64,000 nucleotides of DNA from Variovorax sp. DXTD-1 (GCF_003984625.1 NZ_RWKH01000004.1:1-64000); one strand, 5' to 3'; shown: positions 17,827 to 26,791, numbered from the stretch's first letter. Made by a program: numbers and translations. Notes: generated from the sequence alone by a model not told the origin.

Positions 17827-18657
17827 ATGAAGCCCAACCTCGCCCATTGCCTTGGTGCATTGCTGCTTGCCGGCAGCTTCGGCGCTGCCCACGCGCAAGA
17901 GCCGCCCGCGCCCGGCACGAGCCCGCGCATCGATGCCATTCGCAAGGCCGGCGAACTGCGCGTCGGCGTGCTGCAGAACGCGCCCTGGCTGATCGAGAAC
18001 ACGACCGGCAACGGCGAACCGTGGAGCGGCCCGGCCTGGCTGCTGGCCAAGGAGTACGCCCGCGTGCTCGGCGTCAAGCTCAGCACGGTCCCCGTGTCGC
18101 ACGAGACCAAGGTGCCCGTGCTGGCATCGAACCAGGTCGACATGACCATCAGCCCGCTGGGCGAAACGCCCGAGCGGCTGAAGGTGGTCGACTTCGTCAT
18201 CTACTCCGCCACCAGCGTGTGCATGTTCGGCCGCGCCGACAACGCCAAGCTGGCAAAGGCAGCCTCGGTCGACGACCTCAACAGGCCCGACGTGACGATC
18301 GCCTACTTCACCGGCGGCGCCGAGGAAGGCTGGGTCAAGGAGCGCTTCCCCAAGGCCAAGCTGCGTGCCGTCGCCAGTTCCGGTGCCACGGCCCCGGTGG
18401 AAGAAATCATGGCGCGCCGCGCCGATGCGGCACCGATCAACAGCGTGCCGTGGGTCGGGCTGCAGCAGAAGGTGAAGGGCCTCGCGGTGCTGCCGAAGGA
18501 AAACAACTGCCAGGGCAGCACCGAGAAAGCCTCGCCGGTCGGCCTGGCCGTCGACAAGAACCAGCCCGCCTACCTCGAATGGCTGCGGCAGGTCGCCAAG
18601 GCCCGCAAGGCCCAGCTCGATGCCGACGAGGCCCGCGTCATCGGCGCACTGAAATAA
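17827..18657 (+). CDS. ABC transporter substrate-binding protein (family 3), first copy
   Basis: A 276-aa periplasmic binding protein of the polar amino-acid type. A Sec signal (residues 1-23, ending AHAQ) is followed by RIDAIRKAGELRVGVLQNAPW, the normal start of the family 3 fold. The ligand pocket region NQVDMTISPLGETPERLKVVDF matches the family signature, and two cysteines (VCMF and NNCQ) may form a disulfide. GGAG lies about 10 bases before the ATG. It is a paralogue of the next gene. Position at the head of a hexonate catabolic operon suggests that it binds a sugar acid rather than an amino acid, but this is inference from context. Confidence 0.88.
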   Translation: MKPNLAHCLGALLLAGSFGAAHAQEPPAPGTSPRIDAIRKAGELRVGVLQNAPWLIENTTGNGEPWSGPAWLLAKEYARVLGVKLSTVPVSHETKVPVLASNQVDMTISPLGETPERLKVVDFVIYSATSVCMFGRADNAKLAKAASVDDLNRPDVTIAYFTGGAEEGWVKERFPKAKLRAVASSGATAPVEEIMARRADAAPINSVPWVGLQQKVKGLAVLPKENNCQGSTEKASPVGLAVDKNQPAYLEWLRQVAKARKAQLDADEARVIGALK

Positions 18658-18698
18658 ACAAGTCACACATCAAGTCAACAGAAAAACCGGAGACCTTC

Positions 18699-19553
18699 AT
18701 GCCACACATCCTCCGCACTTTCCTCGGCCGCAAGCTGGCCCGCGCAGCGCTCGCGGCCGCCTGGGCCGGCACCTGCCTCGGCGCCCTGGCCCAGACGCCG
18801 CCGCCGCCCGGCGCGAGCCCGCGCCTCGACGCCATCCGCAAGGCCGGCGTGCTGCGTGTGGGCGTGGTCAACAACCCGCCCTGGCTCGCGCAGAACACCG
18901 CGGGCGACGGCGAGCCGTGGTCCGGCCCGTCGTGGACGCTGGGCAAGGAGTTTGCCAAGCTGCTGGGCGTGAAGGTGGAGCCCGTGCCGGTGAGCCACGA
19001 GACCAAGGTGCCGGCGCTCACGGCCAACCAGATGGACATCATGATCGGACCGCTGAACGAGACCGCGGAGCGCGCCAAGATCATCGACTTCGTCACCTTC
19101 TCGAGCACCGGCGTGTGCATGTTCGGCCGCGCCGACAACCCGAAGTTCACCAGCGCGCGCACGCTGGAAGACTTCAACAAGCCCGAGATCACCATGGCGT
19201 ATTTCTCAGGCGCGGGCGAGGAGCCGCTGGTGCGCCAGCAGTTCTCCAAGGCCAAGCTGCGCGGCGTGGCCAACTCCGGTTCGGTCGCGCCCATCGAAGA
19301 GGTGATGGCCGGCCGCTCCGACGTGGCGCCGCTCAACCGCATGCTGTGGCCCAACATCAGCAAGAAGGTCAAGGGCCTGGCCGTGTTCCCCAAGGAGAAC
19401 GACTGCCAGGACAGCAAGATCTTCCAGATCCAGACCGGCATGGGCGTGGCGAAGGACCAGCAGGTGTACCTCGACTGGCTGCGCGCCGTGGCCCAGCGCA
19501 TGCAGCCCGCGCTGAGCGAAGAAGAGCGCCGCATGACGCAGAACCTGAAGTAA
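18699..19553 (+). CDS. ABC transporter substrate-binding protein (family 3), second copy
   Basis: A 284-aa paralogue of the preceding protein, similar over its whole length: shared GNGEPWSGP/GDGEPWSGP, VPVSHETKVP, VCMFGRADN and KVKGLAV...KEN-C. Its signal peptide (residues 1-34, ending ALAQ) is different. The two genes look like a tandem duplication that has diverged, perhaps to widen the ligand range. The ATG at 18699 is 41 bases after the previous stop, with a purine-rich GGAGA just upstream. The product delivers ligand to the permease pair encoded at 20646-21987. Confidence 0.88.
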   Translation: MPHILRTFLGRKLARAALAAAWAGTCLGALAQTPPPPGASPRLDAIRKAGVLRVGVVNNPPWLAQNTAGDGEPWSGPSWTLGKEFAKLLGVKVEPVPVSHETKVPALTANQMDIMIGPLNETAERAKIIDFVTFSSTGVCMFGRADNPKFTSARTLEDFNKPEITMAYFSGAGEEPLVRQQFSKAKLRGVANSGSVAPIEEVMAGRSDVAPLNRMLWPNISKKVKGLAVFPKENDCQDSKIFQIQTGMGVAKDQQVYLDWLRAVAQRMQPALSEEERRMTQNLK

Positions 19554-19557
19554 CGCC

Positions 19558-20595
19558 ATGCTGAACTGCGAAATCCACGGCGCGCTCGACCTGCGCCTTG
19601 CCGAACGCCCGGCCGAACCATTGGCGCCCACCCAGGTGCGCGTGGCCGTCAAGGCGGTGGGCATCTGCGGCTCCGACCTGCACTACTACCGCCACGGCCG
19701 CGTCGGCGACTTCGTGATCCGCGCGCCGCTGACGCCGGGGCACGAGGCCTCGGGCCAGGTCATCGAAGTGGGCGCGCAGGTGAGCTCGGTGAAGCCGGGC
19801 GACCGCGTGGCCCTCAATCCCTCGCGCACCTGCGGCGTCTGCCGCTTCTGCCGCGCGGGCGCTTCCAACCACTGCGAGAACGTGCACTTCTTCGGCAGCG
19901 CCAGCCGCTGGCCCCACATGCAGGGCGCGATGCGCGAGCGGGTGGTGGTCGAAGCCACGCAGTGCCTGGCCGTGCCCGACACGCTGTCGTTCGAGCTGGC
20001 CGCCTTCGGCGAGCCGCTGGCCGTGGCGCTGCATGCGGTGCAGGAGGCCGGCTCACTGCTCGGCAAGACGGTGATGGTGGTGGGCGCGGGGCCAATCGGC
20101 GCGCTGATACTCATGGCCGCGAAGCTCGCGGGCGCAAGCCAGTTGATTGCAGTGGACATCGTGGACGAAACGCTCGCGGCCTGCACCCGTGTCGGCGCGA
20201 CGCGCACCATCAACGCGGCCACGCAGCCCGATGCGCTGCAGGCGCTGGCCGCGGACAAGGGGCAGGTCGATGCGAGCTTCGAGGTCTCGGGCCACTATGA
20301 CGGCCTGGCCAACTGCATCCGGTCGACGCGCCCGCGCGGCACCATCGTGCAGGTCGGCACGCTCGGCGGCAATAGCGAAGGCTGCCCGTTCAACCAGATC
20401 ATGGTCAAGAGCCTGCACCTCGTCGGCAGCTTCCGCTTCGTCGACGAATACGCCTGGGCGGTGGACTACCTGAGCCGCGGCGTGCTGGATGTGTCGCCCC
20501 TGCTGACCGAGGCGGTGCCGGTGGCACGCGTGCACGAGGCCTTCGCGCTGGCGGCGGACCGGCACCGCGCGATGAAGGTGCTCGTCACGTTCTGA
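19558..20595 (+). CDS. L-idonate / L-gulonate 5-dehydrogenase (zinc MDR)
   Basis: A 345-aa medium-chain zinc dehydrogenase. The catalytic zinc ligands are in GICGSDLHYY and TPGHEASG. The structural zinc lobe holds four Cys (CGVCRFCRAGASNHC), the NAD-binding turn is VVGAGPIGAL, and FFGSASRWPHMQG is a signature seen in L-idonate 5-dehydrogenases (IdnD) and RspB-like L-gulonate 5-dehydrogenases. It would oxidise L-idonate to 5-ketogluconate or L-gulonate to fructuronate. With ManD and the mannitol-dehydrogenase-family enzyme downstream, the gulonate reading gives a complete route. It begins four bases after the binding-protein stop. Confidence in the family is high, in the exact substrate moderate. 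Confidence 0.88.
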   Translation: MLNCEIHGALDLRLAERPAEPLAPTQVRVAVKAVGICGSDLHYYRHGRVGDFVIRAPLTPGHEASGQVIEVGAQVSSVKPGDRVALNPSRTCGVCRFCRAGASNHCENVHFFGSASRWPHMQGAMRERVVVEATQCLAVPDTLSFELAAFGEPLAVALHAVQEAGSLLGKTVMVVGAGPIGALILMAAKLAGASQLIAVDIVDETLAACTRVGATRTINAATQPDALQALAADKGQVDASFEVSGHYDGLANCIRSTRPRGTIVQVGTLGGNSEGCPFNQIMVKSLHLVGSFRFVDEYAWAVDYLSRGVLDVSPLLTEAVPVARVHEAFALAADRHRAMKVLVTF

Positions 20596-20645
20596 CGGCA
20601 GGGGTCGCCCGATCCCGCCGCCCTTCCCTCTCTCGCGGAGCTTTC

Positions 20646-21311
20646 ATGGAATTCGACTTTTCCCCGATTGCCGACAACTGGCGATTCTTCGCCAGCGGCC
20701 TGGGCGTCACGGTCGCGCTCAGCCTCATCAGCGCGGTCACCAGCATCCTCGCGGGGCTGGCGATCGCGCTGCTGCGGCTGTACGGCCCCGGCTGGCTGCG
20801 CCCGCTGCTCGTGTTCTACATCGACTCGATGCGTGCCATTCCGGTGCTGGTGGTGCTGGTGTGGATGTACTTCGCGTTCCCGCTGCTCGTGGGCTTCACC
20901 TTCGCGCCGTTCTGGGCCGCGGTGATCGCGCTGACGCTGCACATCGCAGCCTATGCGGCCGAGGTGATCCGCGCGGGCATCGAATCGATCCGGCCGGGCC
21001 AGACGCGTGCCGCATTGGCGCTGGGCATGTCGCGCGCGCAGCTGCTGCGCAAGGTGCTGCTGCCGCAGGCCACCATCCGCATGCTGCCGGCCTTCGGCTC
21101 GATCCTCACCATCGCCATCAAGGACACCGCCATTGCCACCGTGATTGCCGTGCCCGAGCTGATGCACCGCGCCGAAACCGTCGCAGGCCAGAGCTACCGG
21201 CCGGTGGAAGTGTTCACCGCGGTGATGGTGGCGTACTTCGTGATCCTGTTCCCGGTCACGCGCGGCATCGACAGGCTGTACCACCGGGTCGCGCACCTGG
21301 GACGTTCATGA
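20646..21311 (+). CDS. ABC transporter permease, polar amino-acid type (HisM class), first
   Basis: A 221-aa inner-membrane protein with about five transmembrane helices. The cytoplasmic EAA loop, which couples to the ATPase, is EVIRAGIESIRPGQTRAALALGMSR. N-terminal sequence FFASGLGVTVALSLISAVTSI matches the HisM/GlnP start. It pairs with the next permease as a heterodimer. GGAG is found before ATG 20646, and the gap to the dehydrogenase gene is 50 bases. In this operon the cargo is probably a hexonate. Confidence 0.9.
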   Translation: MEFDFSPIADNWRFFASGLGVTVALSLISAVTSILAGLAIALLRLYGPGWLRPLLVFYIDSMRAIPVLVVLVWMYFAFPLLVGFTFAPFWAAVIALTLHIAAYAAEVIRAGIESIRPGQTRAALALGMSRAQLLRKVLLPQATIRMLPAFGSILTIAIKDTAIATVIAVPELMHRAETVAGQSYRPVEVFTAVMVAYFVILFPVTRGIDRLYHRVAHLGRS

Positions 21312-21327
21312 TGAAGAGGGCCATCCC

Positions 21328-21987
21328 ATGACTTTCGACTGGTCCGTGATCTGGACGCACCGCCACGCCTTGCTCGAAGGCGCGGCGCTCACCGTGGGAC
21401 TCACGGTGCTGACCATGCTGCTGGCCGTGCCGGGCGGCATCGTGCTGGCGCTGATGCGGCTGTCGTCCAACAAGCTGCTGCAGTCCGCCTCGCTCGCCTT
21501 CGTGGAGTTCTTCCGCAACCTGCCGCTGATCCTGGTGATCTACTGGGTCTTCTACGTGATGCCGATGGCGGTGGAGTTCCAGCTCTCGCCGCTCGTCACC
21601 GCGCTGGTGGCGCTGGTGCTCAACATCTCGGCCTACAACGCCGAGACCTTCCGCGCCGGCATCAACTCCATCCGCAAGGGGCAGCTGGAGGCGGCGCTCG
21701 CCATGGGCATGTCGCGCCGCCAGGCCATGTTCAAGGTGGTCATCCCGCAGGCGGGCCGCCGCATCCTGCCGGTGATCGCGAGCACCTGGGTCTCGCTCTT
21801 CAAGGACACCTCGCTGGTGTCGGTCATCGCGGTGAGTGAGCTGGCCTATTCGGCAATGCAGATCCGCGCGCAGACCTTCCGCGTGCTGGAAATGCTCACC
21901 GCCATGGCCGTCCTCTACTGGCTGATGGGCTACCCGCAAGCCAAGCTGGTGGACTGGATCCACCGCACATATGGAGTCAAGGAATGA
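21328..21987 (+). CDS. ABC transporter permease, polar amino-acid type (HisM class), second
   Basis: A 219-aa permease, the partner of the previous one, with an EAA loop [25 protein letters not shown] and about five membrane helices. The N-terminus ([21 protein letters not shown]) is the usual one. It ends inside the start of the ATPase gene (ATGA overlap at 21984-21987), so permease and ATPase are made in step. No unusual residues are seen. Confidence 0.9.
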   Translation: MTFDWSVIWTHRHALLEGAALTVGLTVLTMLLAVPGGIVLALMRLSSNKLLQSASLAFVEFFRNLPLILVIYWVFYVMPMAVEFQLSPLVTALVALVLNISAYNAETFRAGINSIRKGQLEAALAMGMSRRQAMFKVVIPQAGRRILPVIASTWVSLFKDTSLVSVIAVSELAYSAMQIRAQTFRVLEMLTAMAVLYWLMGYPQAKLVDWIHRTYGVKE

Positions 21988-22769
21988 ACAACGACATCGC
22001 CCGCGCCCCTGCGCGCAAGAACGCCGACCAGCCGCCGGTGCTGGTCTACGAAGAGGTGCGCAAGCTCTATGGCGACTTCGTGGCGCTCAATGGCGTCTCG
22101 CTGCAGGTTCACAAGGGCGAGGTGATGTGCCTGATCGGCCCTTCCGGCTCGGGCAAGTCGACCCTGCTGCGCTGTACCAACGCGCTGGAAACCATCAACG
22201 GCGGGCGCGTGCTGATCGACGGCGTGCCGCTGCCCGTGCAGGAGTCGGCGGTGCGCAAGGTGCGACAGCGCATGGGCATGGTGTTCCAGAGCTTCGAGCT
22301 GTTTCCGCACAAGTCGGCGCTCGACAACGTGGCCATGGGCCCCATCACCGTGCTGGGCATGCGCGAGTCCGAGGCCAAGGCACGTGCCATGGCGCTGCTC
22401 GAGAAGGTCGGCCTGTCGGCCAAGGCGGGCAGCTTCCCGGCCAACCTCTCGGGCGGCCAGCAGCAGCGCGTGGCAATCGCCCGCGCCCTGGCCATGGAAC
22501 CCGAAGTGATGCTGTTCGACGAGCCCACCTCCGCGCTCGACCCCGAAACCGTGGGCGAAGTGCTCAGCGTGATGCAGAAGCTCGCGCAGGAGGGCATGAC
22601 CATGATCGTGGTCACGCATGAAATGGGTTTTGCGCGGCGCGTGGCCGACTGGGTGGTGGTGTTCGAGTCCGGCGCCATCATCGAACAGGGCCCACCGGCG
22701 CAGATCTTCGAACGCCCCATTGTGGAACGCACGCGCGACTTCCTCGGCCACCTCGGCTGGAACGGCTGA
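21984..22769 (+). CDS. ABC transporter ATPase, GlnQ class
   Basis: A 261-aa ATPase with all motifs intact: Walker [10 protein letters not shown] (near residue 52), Q-loop [10 protein letters not shown], signature LSGGQQQR (near 155), Walker [11 protein letters not shown] and switch histidine in [10 protein letters not shown]. It powers uptake through the two permeases. The first 17 residues before the domain are a short polar extension. Overlap with the permease gene and a 45-bp gap to manD place it in the middle of the operon. Confidence 0.93.
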   Translation: MNNDIARAPARKNADQPPVLVYEEVRKLYGDFVALNGVSLQVHKGEVMCLIGPSGSGKSTLLRCTNALETINGGRVLIDGVPLPVQESAVRKVRQRMGMVFQSFELFPHKSALDNVAMGPITVLGMRESEAKARAMALLEKVGLSAKAGSFPANLSGGQQQRVAIARALAMEPEVMLFDEPTSALDPETVGEVLSVMQKLAQEGMTMIVVTHEMGFARRVADWVVVFESGAIIEQGPPAQIFERPIVERTRDFLGHLGWNG

Positions 22770-22814
22770 CGAACGAACGCTGCCGCCGCATCCGCCATCT
22801 CTCTTGCTTCAACC

Positions 22815-24026
22815 ATGAAAATCACCAACGCCCGCGTTATCGTCTGCAGCCCCGGCCGCAACTTCGTCACCCTCAAGATCGAAACCGACGAGGGCCTGAC
22901 CGGCATCGGCGACGCCACGCTCAATGGGCGCGAACTCTCCGTGGCCGCCTACCTCACCGAGCACGTCATTCCCTGCCTGATCGGACGCGACGCGCACCAG
23001 ATCGAGGACATCTGGCAGTACCTCTACAAGGGCGCCTACTGGCGCCGCGGCCCGGTCACCATGACCGCCATCGCCGCGGTCGACACGGCCCTGTGGGACA
23101 TCAAGGCCAAGGCCGCCGGCCTGCCGCTGTACCAACTGCTGGGCGGCAAGAGCCGCACCGGCGTGATGGTCTACGGCCACGCCAACGGCAGCGACATCGA
23201 GCACACGGTGGACGAGGTGCTGCGCTATGCGGACGCCGGCTACAAGGCCATCCGCGCGCAAAGCGGCGTGCCGGGGCTGGAGAAGGTGTACGGCGTCGGC
23301 AAGGGCACGCTCTTCTACGAACCGGCCGACGCCGACCTGCCCTCCGAGCACGACTGGTCCACCGAGAAGTACCTGCGCCACACGCCCAAGCTGTTCGAGC
23401 GCATCCGCGAGAAGCTCGGCTTCGAGCACCATCTGCTGCACGACGTGCACCACCGCCTCACGCCCATCGAGGCGGGGCGCCTGGGCAAGTCGCTGGAGCC
23501 CTTCAACCTTTTCTGGATGGAGGACGCGACGCCGGCCGAGAACCAGGACGCCTTCCGCCTGATCCGCCAGCACACCACCACGCCGCTGGCGGTGGGCGAG
23601 ATCTTCAACTCCATCTGGGACTGCAAGGAGCTCATCGAGAACCAGCTGATCGACTACGTGCGCGCCACCGTGGTCCATGCCGGCGGCATCACGCACCTGC
23701 GCCGCATTGCCGACCTGGCCTCGCTCTACCAGGTGCGCACCGGCTGCCACGGCGCCACCGATCTGTCGCCGGTGTGCATGGGCGCGGCGCTGCACTTCGA
23801 CCTGTGGGTGCCGAACTTCGGCATCCAGGAATACATGCGCCACACCGAAGAAACCGACGCCGTGTTCCCGCACGCCTACACCTTCGACCAAGGCATGCTC
23901 TACCCGGGTGACGTGCCCGGCCATGGCGTGGAGATCGACGAGGCGCTGGCCGCGAAGTACCCCTACAAGCGCGCCTACCTGCCGGTGAACCGCCTGCAGC
24001 ACGACGGCACGCTGTGGAACTGGTGA
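22815..24026 (+). CDS. manD: D-mannonate dehydratase, ManD (enolase superfamily)
   Basis: A 403-aa enzyme, the standard ManD length. Mg2+ ligands are Asp210 (HDVHHRL), Glu236 (FWMEDATP) and Glu262 (VGEIFNS); acid/base residues are Tyr159, His212 and His312 ([10 protein letters not shown]). These fall at the same numbers as in characterised ManD proteins. It dehydrates D-mannonate to 2-keto-3-deoxygluconate. The ManD subgroup also contains low-efficiency and D-gluconate-acting members, and sequence motifs alone do not say which class this is; residue Ala314, just after His312-Gly, is one position to compare. Context with a 5-dehydrogenase and a fructuronate-reductase-like enzyme supports the mannonate role. 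Confidence 0.92.
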   Translation: MKITNARVIVCSPGRNFVTLKIETDEGLTGIGDATLNGRELSVAAYLTEHVIPCLIGRDAHQIEDIWQYLYKGAYWRRGPVTMTAIAAVDTALWDIKAKAAGLPLYQLLGGKSRTGVMVYGHANGSDIEHTVDEVLRYADAGYKAIRAQSGVPGLEKVYGVGKGTLFYEPADADLPSEHDWSTEKYLRHTPKLFERIREKLGFEHHLLHDVHHRLTPIEAGRLGKSLEPFNLFWMEDATPAENQDAFRLIRQHTTTPLAVGEIFNSIWDCKELIENQLIDYVRATVVHAGGITHLRRIADLASLYQVRTGCHGATDLSPVCMGAALHFDLWVPNFGIQEYMRHTEETDAVFPHAYTFDQGMLYPGDVPGHGVEIDEALAAKYPYKRAYLPVNRLQHDGTLWNW

Positions 24027-24031
24027 GCGCC

Positions 24032-25549
24032 ATGACCAGGCTGAATGCCGAGACGCTGGCCGCGCTGCCGCCCGCGGTGGCGCGCCCCGCCTACGACCGC
24101 GCCGCGCTCGAGGCCGGCATCGTCCACCTGGGTGTCGGCGCATTCCAGCGCGGTCACCTGGCCGCCGTCAACGAAGCCGCGCTGCATGCGAGTGGCGACC
24201 TGCGCTGGGGCATTGCGGGCGTATCGCTGCGCAGCGCCGAGACACGCGATGCGCTCGCGCCGCAGGACAGCCTCTACACGCTCGCGCTGCGCGACGTGGA
24301 CGAGGCCGGCAGGCCGCGCGCGTCGCTGCAGGTCATCGGCTGCCTGCTCGGCGTGCAGGTCGCCCCCGAGGACCCGGCGGCGGTGCTCGCGCGCATCGCC
24401 CATCCCGCGACCCGCATCGTGAGCCTCACCGTCACGGAAAAGGGCTATTGCCACGACCCGGCCACCGGTGCGCTGCGCGCCGACCATGCCGACGTGCTGC
24501 ACGACCTCGCGCGCCCCGATGCGCCGCGCGGCACGCTCGGCTTCCTGGTCTCGGGCCTGCGCCTGCGGCAGCTGCGCGGGCTGGCGCCGGTGACCTTGCT
24601 GTCGCTCGACAACCTGCCGTCCAACGGCCACCTGCTGCGCGGCCTCGTATTGGACTTCGCGCAGCGCGTCGATCCGCAGCTGGCACGCTGGATTGCAGAG
24701 CACTGCAGCTTTCCCTGCTCGATGGTGGACCGCATCGTGCCGCGCACCACCGACGCCGACCGCGCGCAGGTCAAAGCCGCGCTCGGGCTGGAGGACGCCT
24801 GGCCGGTGGTCTGCGAGCGCTTTCTCGAATGGGTGGTGGAAGATGACTTCGCCGCCGGCCGCCCCGCCTGGGATGCGGGCGGCGCACGCTTCGTGCCCGA
24901 CGCACGCCCCTTCGAGACACTCAAGCTGCGCATGGTCAACGGCGCTCATTCGGCGCTTGCGTACCTGGGCGCCATGGCAGGCCTCGACACGGTCGACCGC
25001 GCCGTCGCCACGCCCGCCCTGCACCGCTACCTCGATCGCCTGATGCGCGAGGAGATCGCATCCACGCTGCCGGCGCTGCCCGGGCTCGACCTCGATGCCT
25101 ACCGCCGGCGCCTGCTCGAGCGCTTCGCCAACCCGGCGCTCGCGCACCGCACTGCGCAGATCGCGATGGACGGTTCGCAGAAGCTGCCGCAGCGCCTGCT
25201 GGGCACGGTGCGCGAGCGCCTGGCCGCGGGCGCTTCGATCGACCGCCTTGCACTGGCCGTCGCGGCCTGGCTGCACTATCTGCGCGGCATCGACGAACTG
25301 GGCCGCCGCCACGAGATCCAGGACCCGTTGGCCGATGCACTGGCCGAACGCTGCGCGGCGGCCGAGCGCGCTGCAGCCGTGGTCGAACCGGCACAAGCCG
25401 ACGAAGCGCGCGTGGCCGTATTCGCGGCTTTCGCGCCGGTGTTCGGCAACGACCTGGCAAGCAGCCCGCGCTTCGTCTCGGCCGTGGCCACGCAGCTCCG
25501 TGCGCTGCGCGAGCTGGGCGTGCACAAGACGCTGGCCGCGCAGGCATAA
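24032..25549 (+). CDS. Mannitol dehydrogenase family protein, probable fructuronate reductase
   Basis: A 505-aa polyol-specific long-chain dehydrogenase. The N-terminal dinucleotide site is GIVHLGVGAFQRGHLA; the catalytic lysine region is KLRMVNGAHSALAYLG; VTEKGYCHDP and SLDNLPSNGHLL are family signatures. The family includes UxuB (D-fructuronate to D-mannonate), tagaturonate reductase, mannitol and arabinitol dehydrogenases. The neighbour ManD, which uses D-mannonate, makes fructuronate reductase the best reading. ATG 24032 comes 5 bases after the manD stop; upstream in-frame codons overlap manD. Last gene of the operon. No KDG kinase or aldolase lies nearby, so the end of the pathway must be encoded elsewhere. 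Confidence 0.86.
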   Translation: MTRLNAETLAALPPAVARPAYDRAALEAGIVHLGVGAFQRGHLAAVNEAALHASGDLRWGIAGVSLRSAETRDALAPQDSLYTLALRDVDEAGRPRASLQVIGCLLGVQVAPEDPAAVLARIAHPATRIVSLTVTEKGYCHDPATGALRADHADVLHDLARPDAPRGTLGFLVSGLRLRQLRGLAPVTLLSLDNLPSNGHLLRGLVLDFAQRVDPQLARWIAEHCSFPCSMVDRIVPRTTDADRAQVKAALGLEDAWPVVCERFLEWVVEDDFAAGRPAWDAGGARFVPDARPFETLKLRMVNGAHSALAYLGAMAGLDTVDRAVATPALHRYLDRLMREEIASTLPALPGLDLDAYRRRLLERFANPALAHRTAQIAMDGSQKLPQRLLGTVRERLAAGASIDRLALAVAAWLHYLRGIDELGRRHEIQDPLADALAERCAAAERAAAVVEPAQADEARVAVFAAFAPVFGNDLASSPRFVSAVATQLRALRELGVHKTLAAQA

Positions 25550-25587
25550 CGGGGCGGGCCACGGCCCGCGGTCACAATGCCGTGGCC

Positions 25588-26082
25588 ATGCGCTTCTTCA
25601 CCCGCTTCCTGCGCGCCCTTGCCGCGGCGCTGCTCGTGCCCATCCTGCTGTTCGAGGAATGGGGCTGGGAGCCGCTCGCCGCGCTGGCGCGCCGCTTGGC
25701 GCGGCTGCCGCTGTGGGCGCGGCTCGAAAACCGGCTGCGCGAACTGCCGCCGTGGGGCGCGCTGCTGGCCTTCCTGCTGCCGGTGCTCCTGTTGCTGCCG
25801 GTCAAGGTGCTCGCGCTCTTCCTGTTCGGCCGCGGCCATGCCGCAAGCGGCGTGACGGTGCTGGTCGCCGCCAAGCTGATCGGCACGGCCTTCGTCGCGC
25901 GCATCTTCCAGCTGGTCGAACCCGCGCTCATGCGCATCCCGCTGTTCGCACACTGGTATCCGCGCTGGAAAGGCTGGAAAAACCACGTGCTGGCGCTCGT
26001 TCGCGAGAGCCGCCCCTGGCGCGTGGTGCGGGCCCTCAACCGCCGGCTCGCACGGGGATGGCGGCGATTGCGCGAGGGGTGA
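25588..26082 (+). CDS. Hypothetical membrane protein
   Basis: A 164-aa protein (166 if GTG 25582 is used). Two or three hydrophobic segments are visible: 10-22, 55-80 (WGALLAFLLPVLLLLPVKVLALFL) and 85-105. The C-terminal 50 residues are strongly basic and Trp-rich (HWYPRWKGWKNHVLALVRESR). No family is recognised. It lies 38 bases after the sugar-acid operon and before the twin-box promoter, so it may be the operon's last reader or independent. Confidence 0.7.
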   Translation: MRFFTRFLRALAAALLVPILLFEEWGWEPLAALARRLARLPLWARLENRLRELPPWGALLAFLLPVLLLLPVKVLALFLFGRGHAASGVTVLVAAKLIGTAFVARIFQLVEPALMRIPLFAHWYPRWKGWKNHVLALVRESRPWRVVRALNRRLARGWRRLREG

Positions 26083-26089
26083 GCCCTTA

Positions 26090-26136
26090 TTTTTACCCGG
26101 GTATATTGTGTTTTTAGTTTTACCCGGATAATATAT
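26090..26136 (+). promoter_or_regulatory. Promoter with twin TACCCGG(G/A)TA boxes
   Basis: Perfect palindrome TACCCGGGTA at 26094-26103 and a near copy TACCCGGATA at 26121-26130, each preceded by TTTT and 27 bases apart. Between and across them are a possible -35 TTGTGT (26106-26111) and -10 GATAAT (26127-26132, 15-bp spacer). One box sits just upstream of -35 and the other on -10, the layout of a repressed promoter. The A+T-rich patch stands out from the surroundings. Confidence 0.55.
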
Positions 26137-26141
26137 GGCAC

Positions 26142-26504
26142 ATGAACATGCCCCAGGAGACGAGGCGCGCCCTCGCCAGGAAATACAAGGAAACGGTCCG
26201 CCCCGCGGGCGTCTTCGTCATCCGCAATACGCTCAGCGGCCGCCTCTACATGGCCGGCAGTCTCGACGTGGAGGGAGCGATGAACCGCGCCCGCTTCGAA
26301 CTCGGCCTGCGCTCGCACCGCAACAAGGCGCTGGTGCGCGACTGGGCCGCGCACGGCGCGGCGAACTTCAGCTTCGAGGTGGTCGACCGCATCAAGGAGC
26401 GCGACGACCCGGCCTTCGACCGCGCCGCGGAGCTCGAAAAACTTCTTGCGCTCTGGCGTGAGGAGCTTCAATGCCACGGCGACCGGAGCTACGACACGCC
26501 ATGA
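26142..26504 (+). CDS. GIY-YIG-like nuclease family protein
   Basis: A 120-aa protein with the GIY-YIG layout near residues 22-60: GVFVIRNTLSGRLYMAGS in place of the GIY...YIG strands, then a helix with the conserved Arg (MNRARFELG). The motif is degenerate (GVF, YMAG), as in the small GIY-YIG family proteins common in Bacillus and proteobacteria whose function is unknown. The C-terminus is a charged helix. It ends within the start of the truncated MarR gene (ATGA overlap) and starts just after the twin-box promoter. Whether it still cuts DNA is unknown. Confidence 0.72.
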   Translation: MNMPQETRRALARKYKETVRPAGVFVIRNTLSGRLYMAGSLDVEGAMNRARFELGLRSHRNKALVRDWAAHGAANFSFEVVDRIKERDDPAFDRAAELEKLLALWREELQCHGDRSYDTP

Positions 26505-26791
26505 GCATCGCTCCACTGGACTTGTTCCTCAACATCGGCCGTGCCCACGCCAGCCTGAACCTGAAGCTCCAGGAGGAACTGGGTGCTTTCCATGGCCTGG
26601 ACTACGAAGACGTCACGCTGCTTCATCGGCTCCTGAGCGCCGAAGACGGCTGCGTGTCGGCGGCCGACCTTGCGCGATCCCTGGGGTTGTCGATCTCGGC
26701 GTGGCTCCGGAAAGCCTGTCGCAAATCAACGTTGCGCTCCTTGCGCTTTGCCACGACGACGCGCCCTTCGCCTGAGCCTTTCAACGGGTAG
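26501..26791 (+). CDS. Truncated MarR-like regulator
   Basis: A 96-aa reading. Residues 5-68 match the first half of a MarR protein: dimer helix LDLFLNIGRAHASLNLKLQE, then LDYEDVTLLHRLLSAEDGCV and the helix-turn-helix start SAADLARSLGLS. MarR proteins are usually 130-160 aa, but here the recognition helix is cut short and the last 27 residues are an unrelated Arg/Ser/Thr-rich tail. A frameshift or deletion near 26700 is the likely cause. It is coupled to the GIY-YIG gene by an ATGA overlap. Probably non-functional as a complete regulator. Confidence 0.55.
   Translation: MSIAPLDLFLNIGRAHASLNLKLQEELGAFHGLDYEDVTLLHRLLSAEDGCVSAADLARSLGLSISAWLRKACRKSTLRSLRFATTTRPSPEPFNG

Noticed and set aside
26446-26775. 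Alternative frame over the truncated MarR gene, ending in a plausible peptide
   Set aside because: Its first two-thirds is shadow sequence; only the last 25 residues look natural, which supports a frameshift more than a separate gene.
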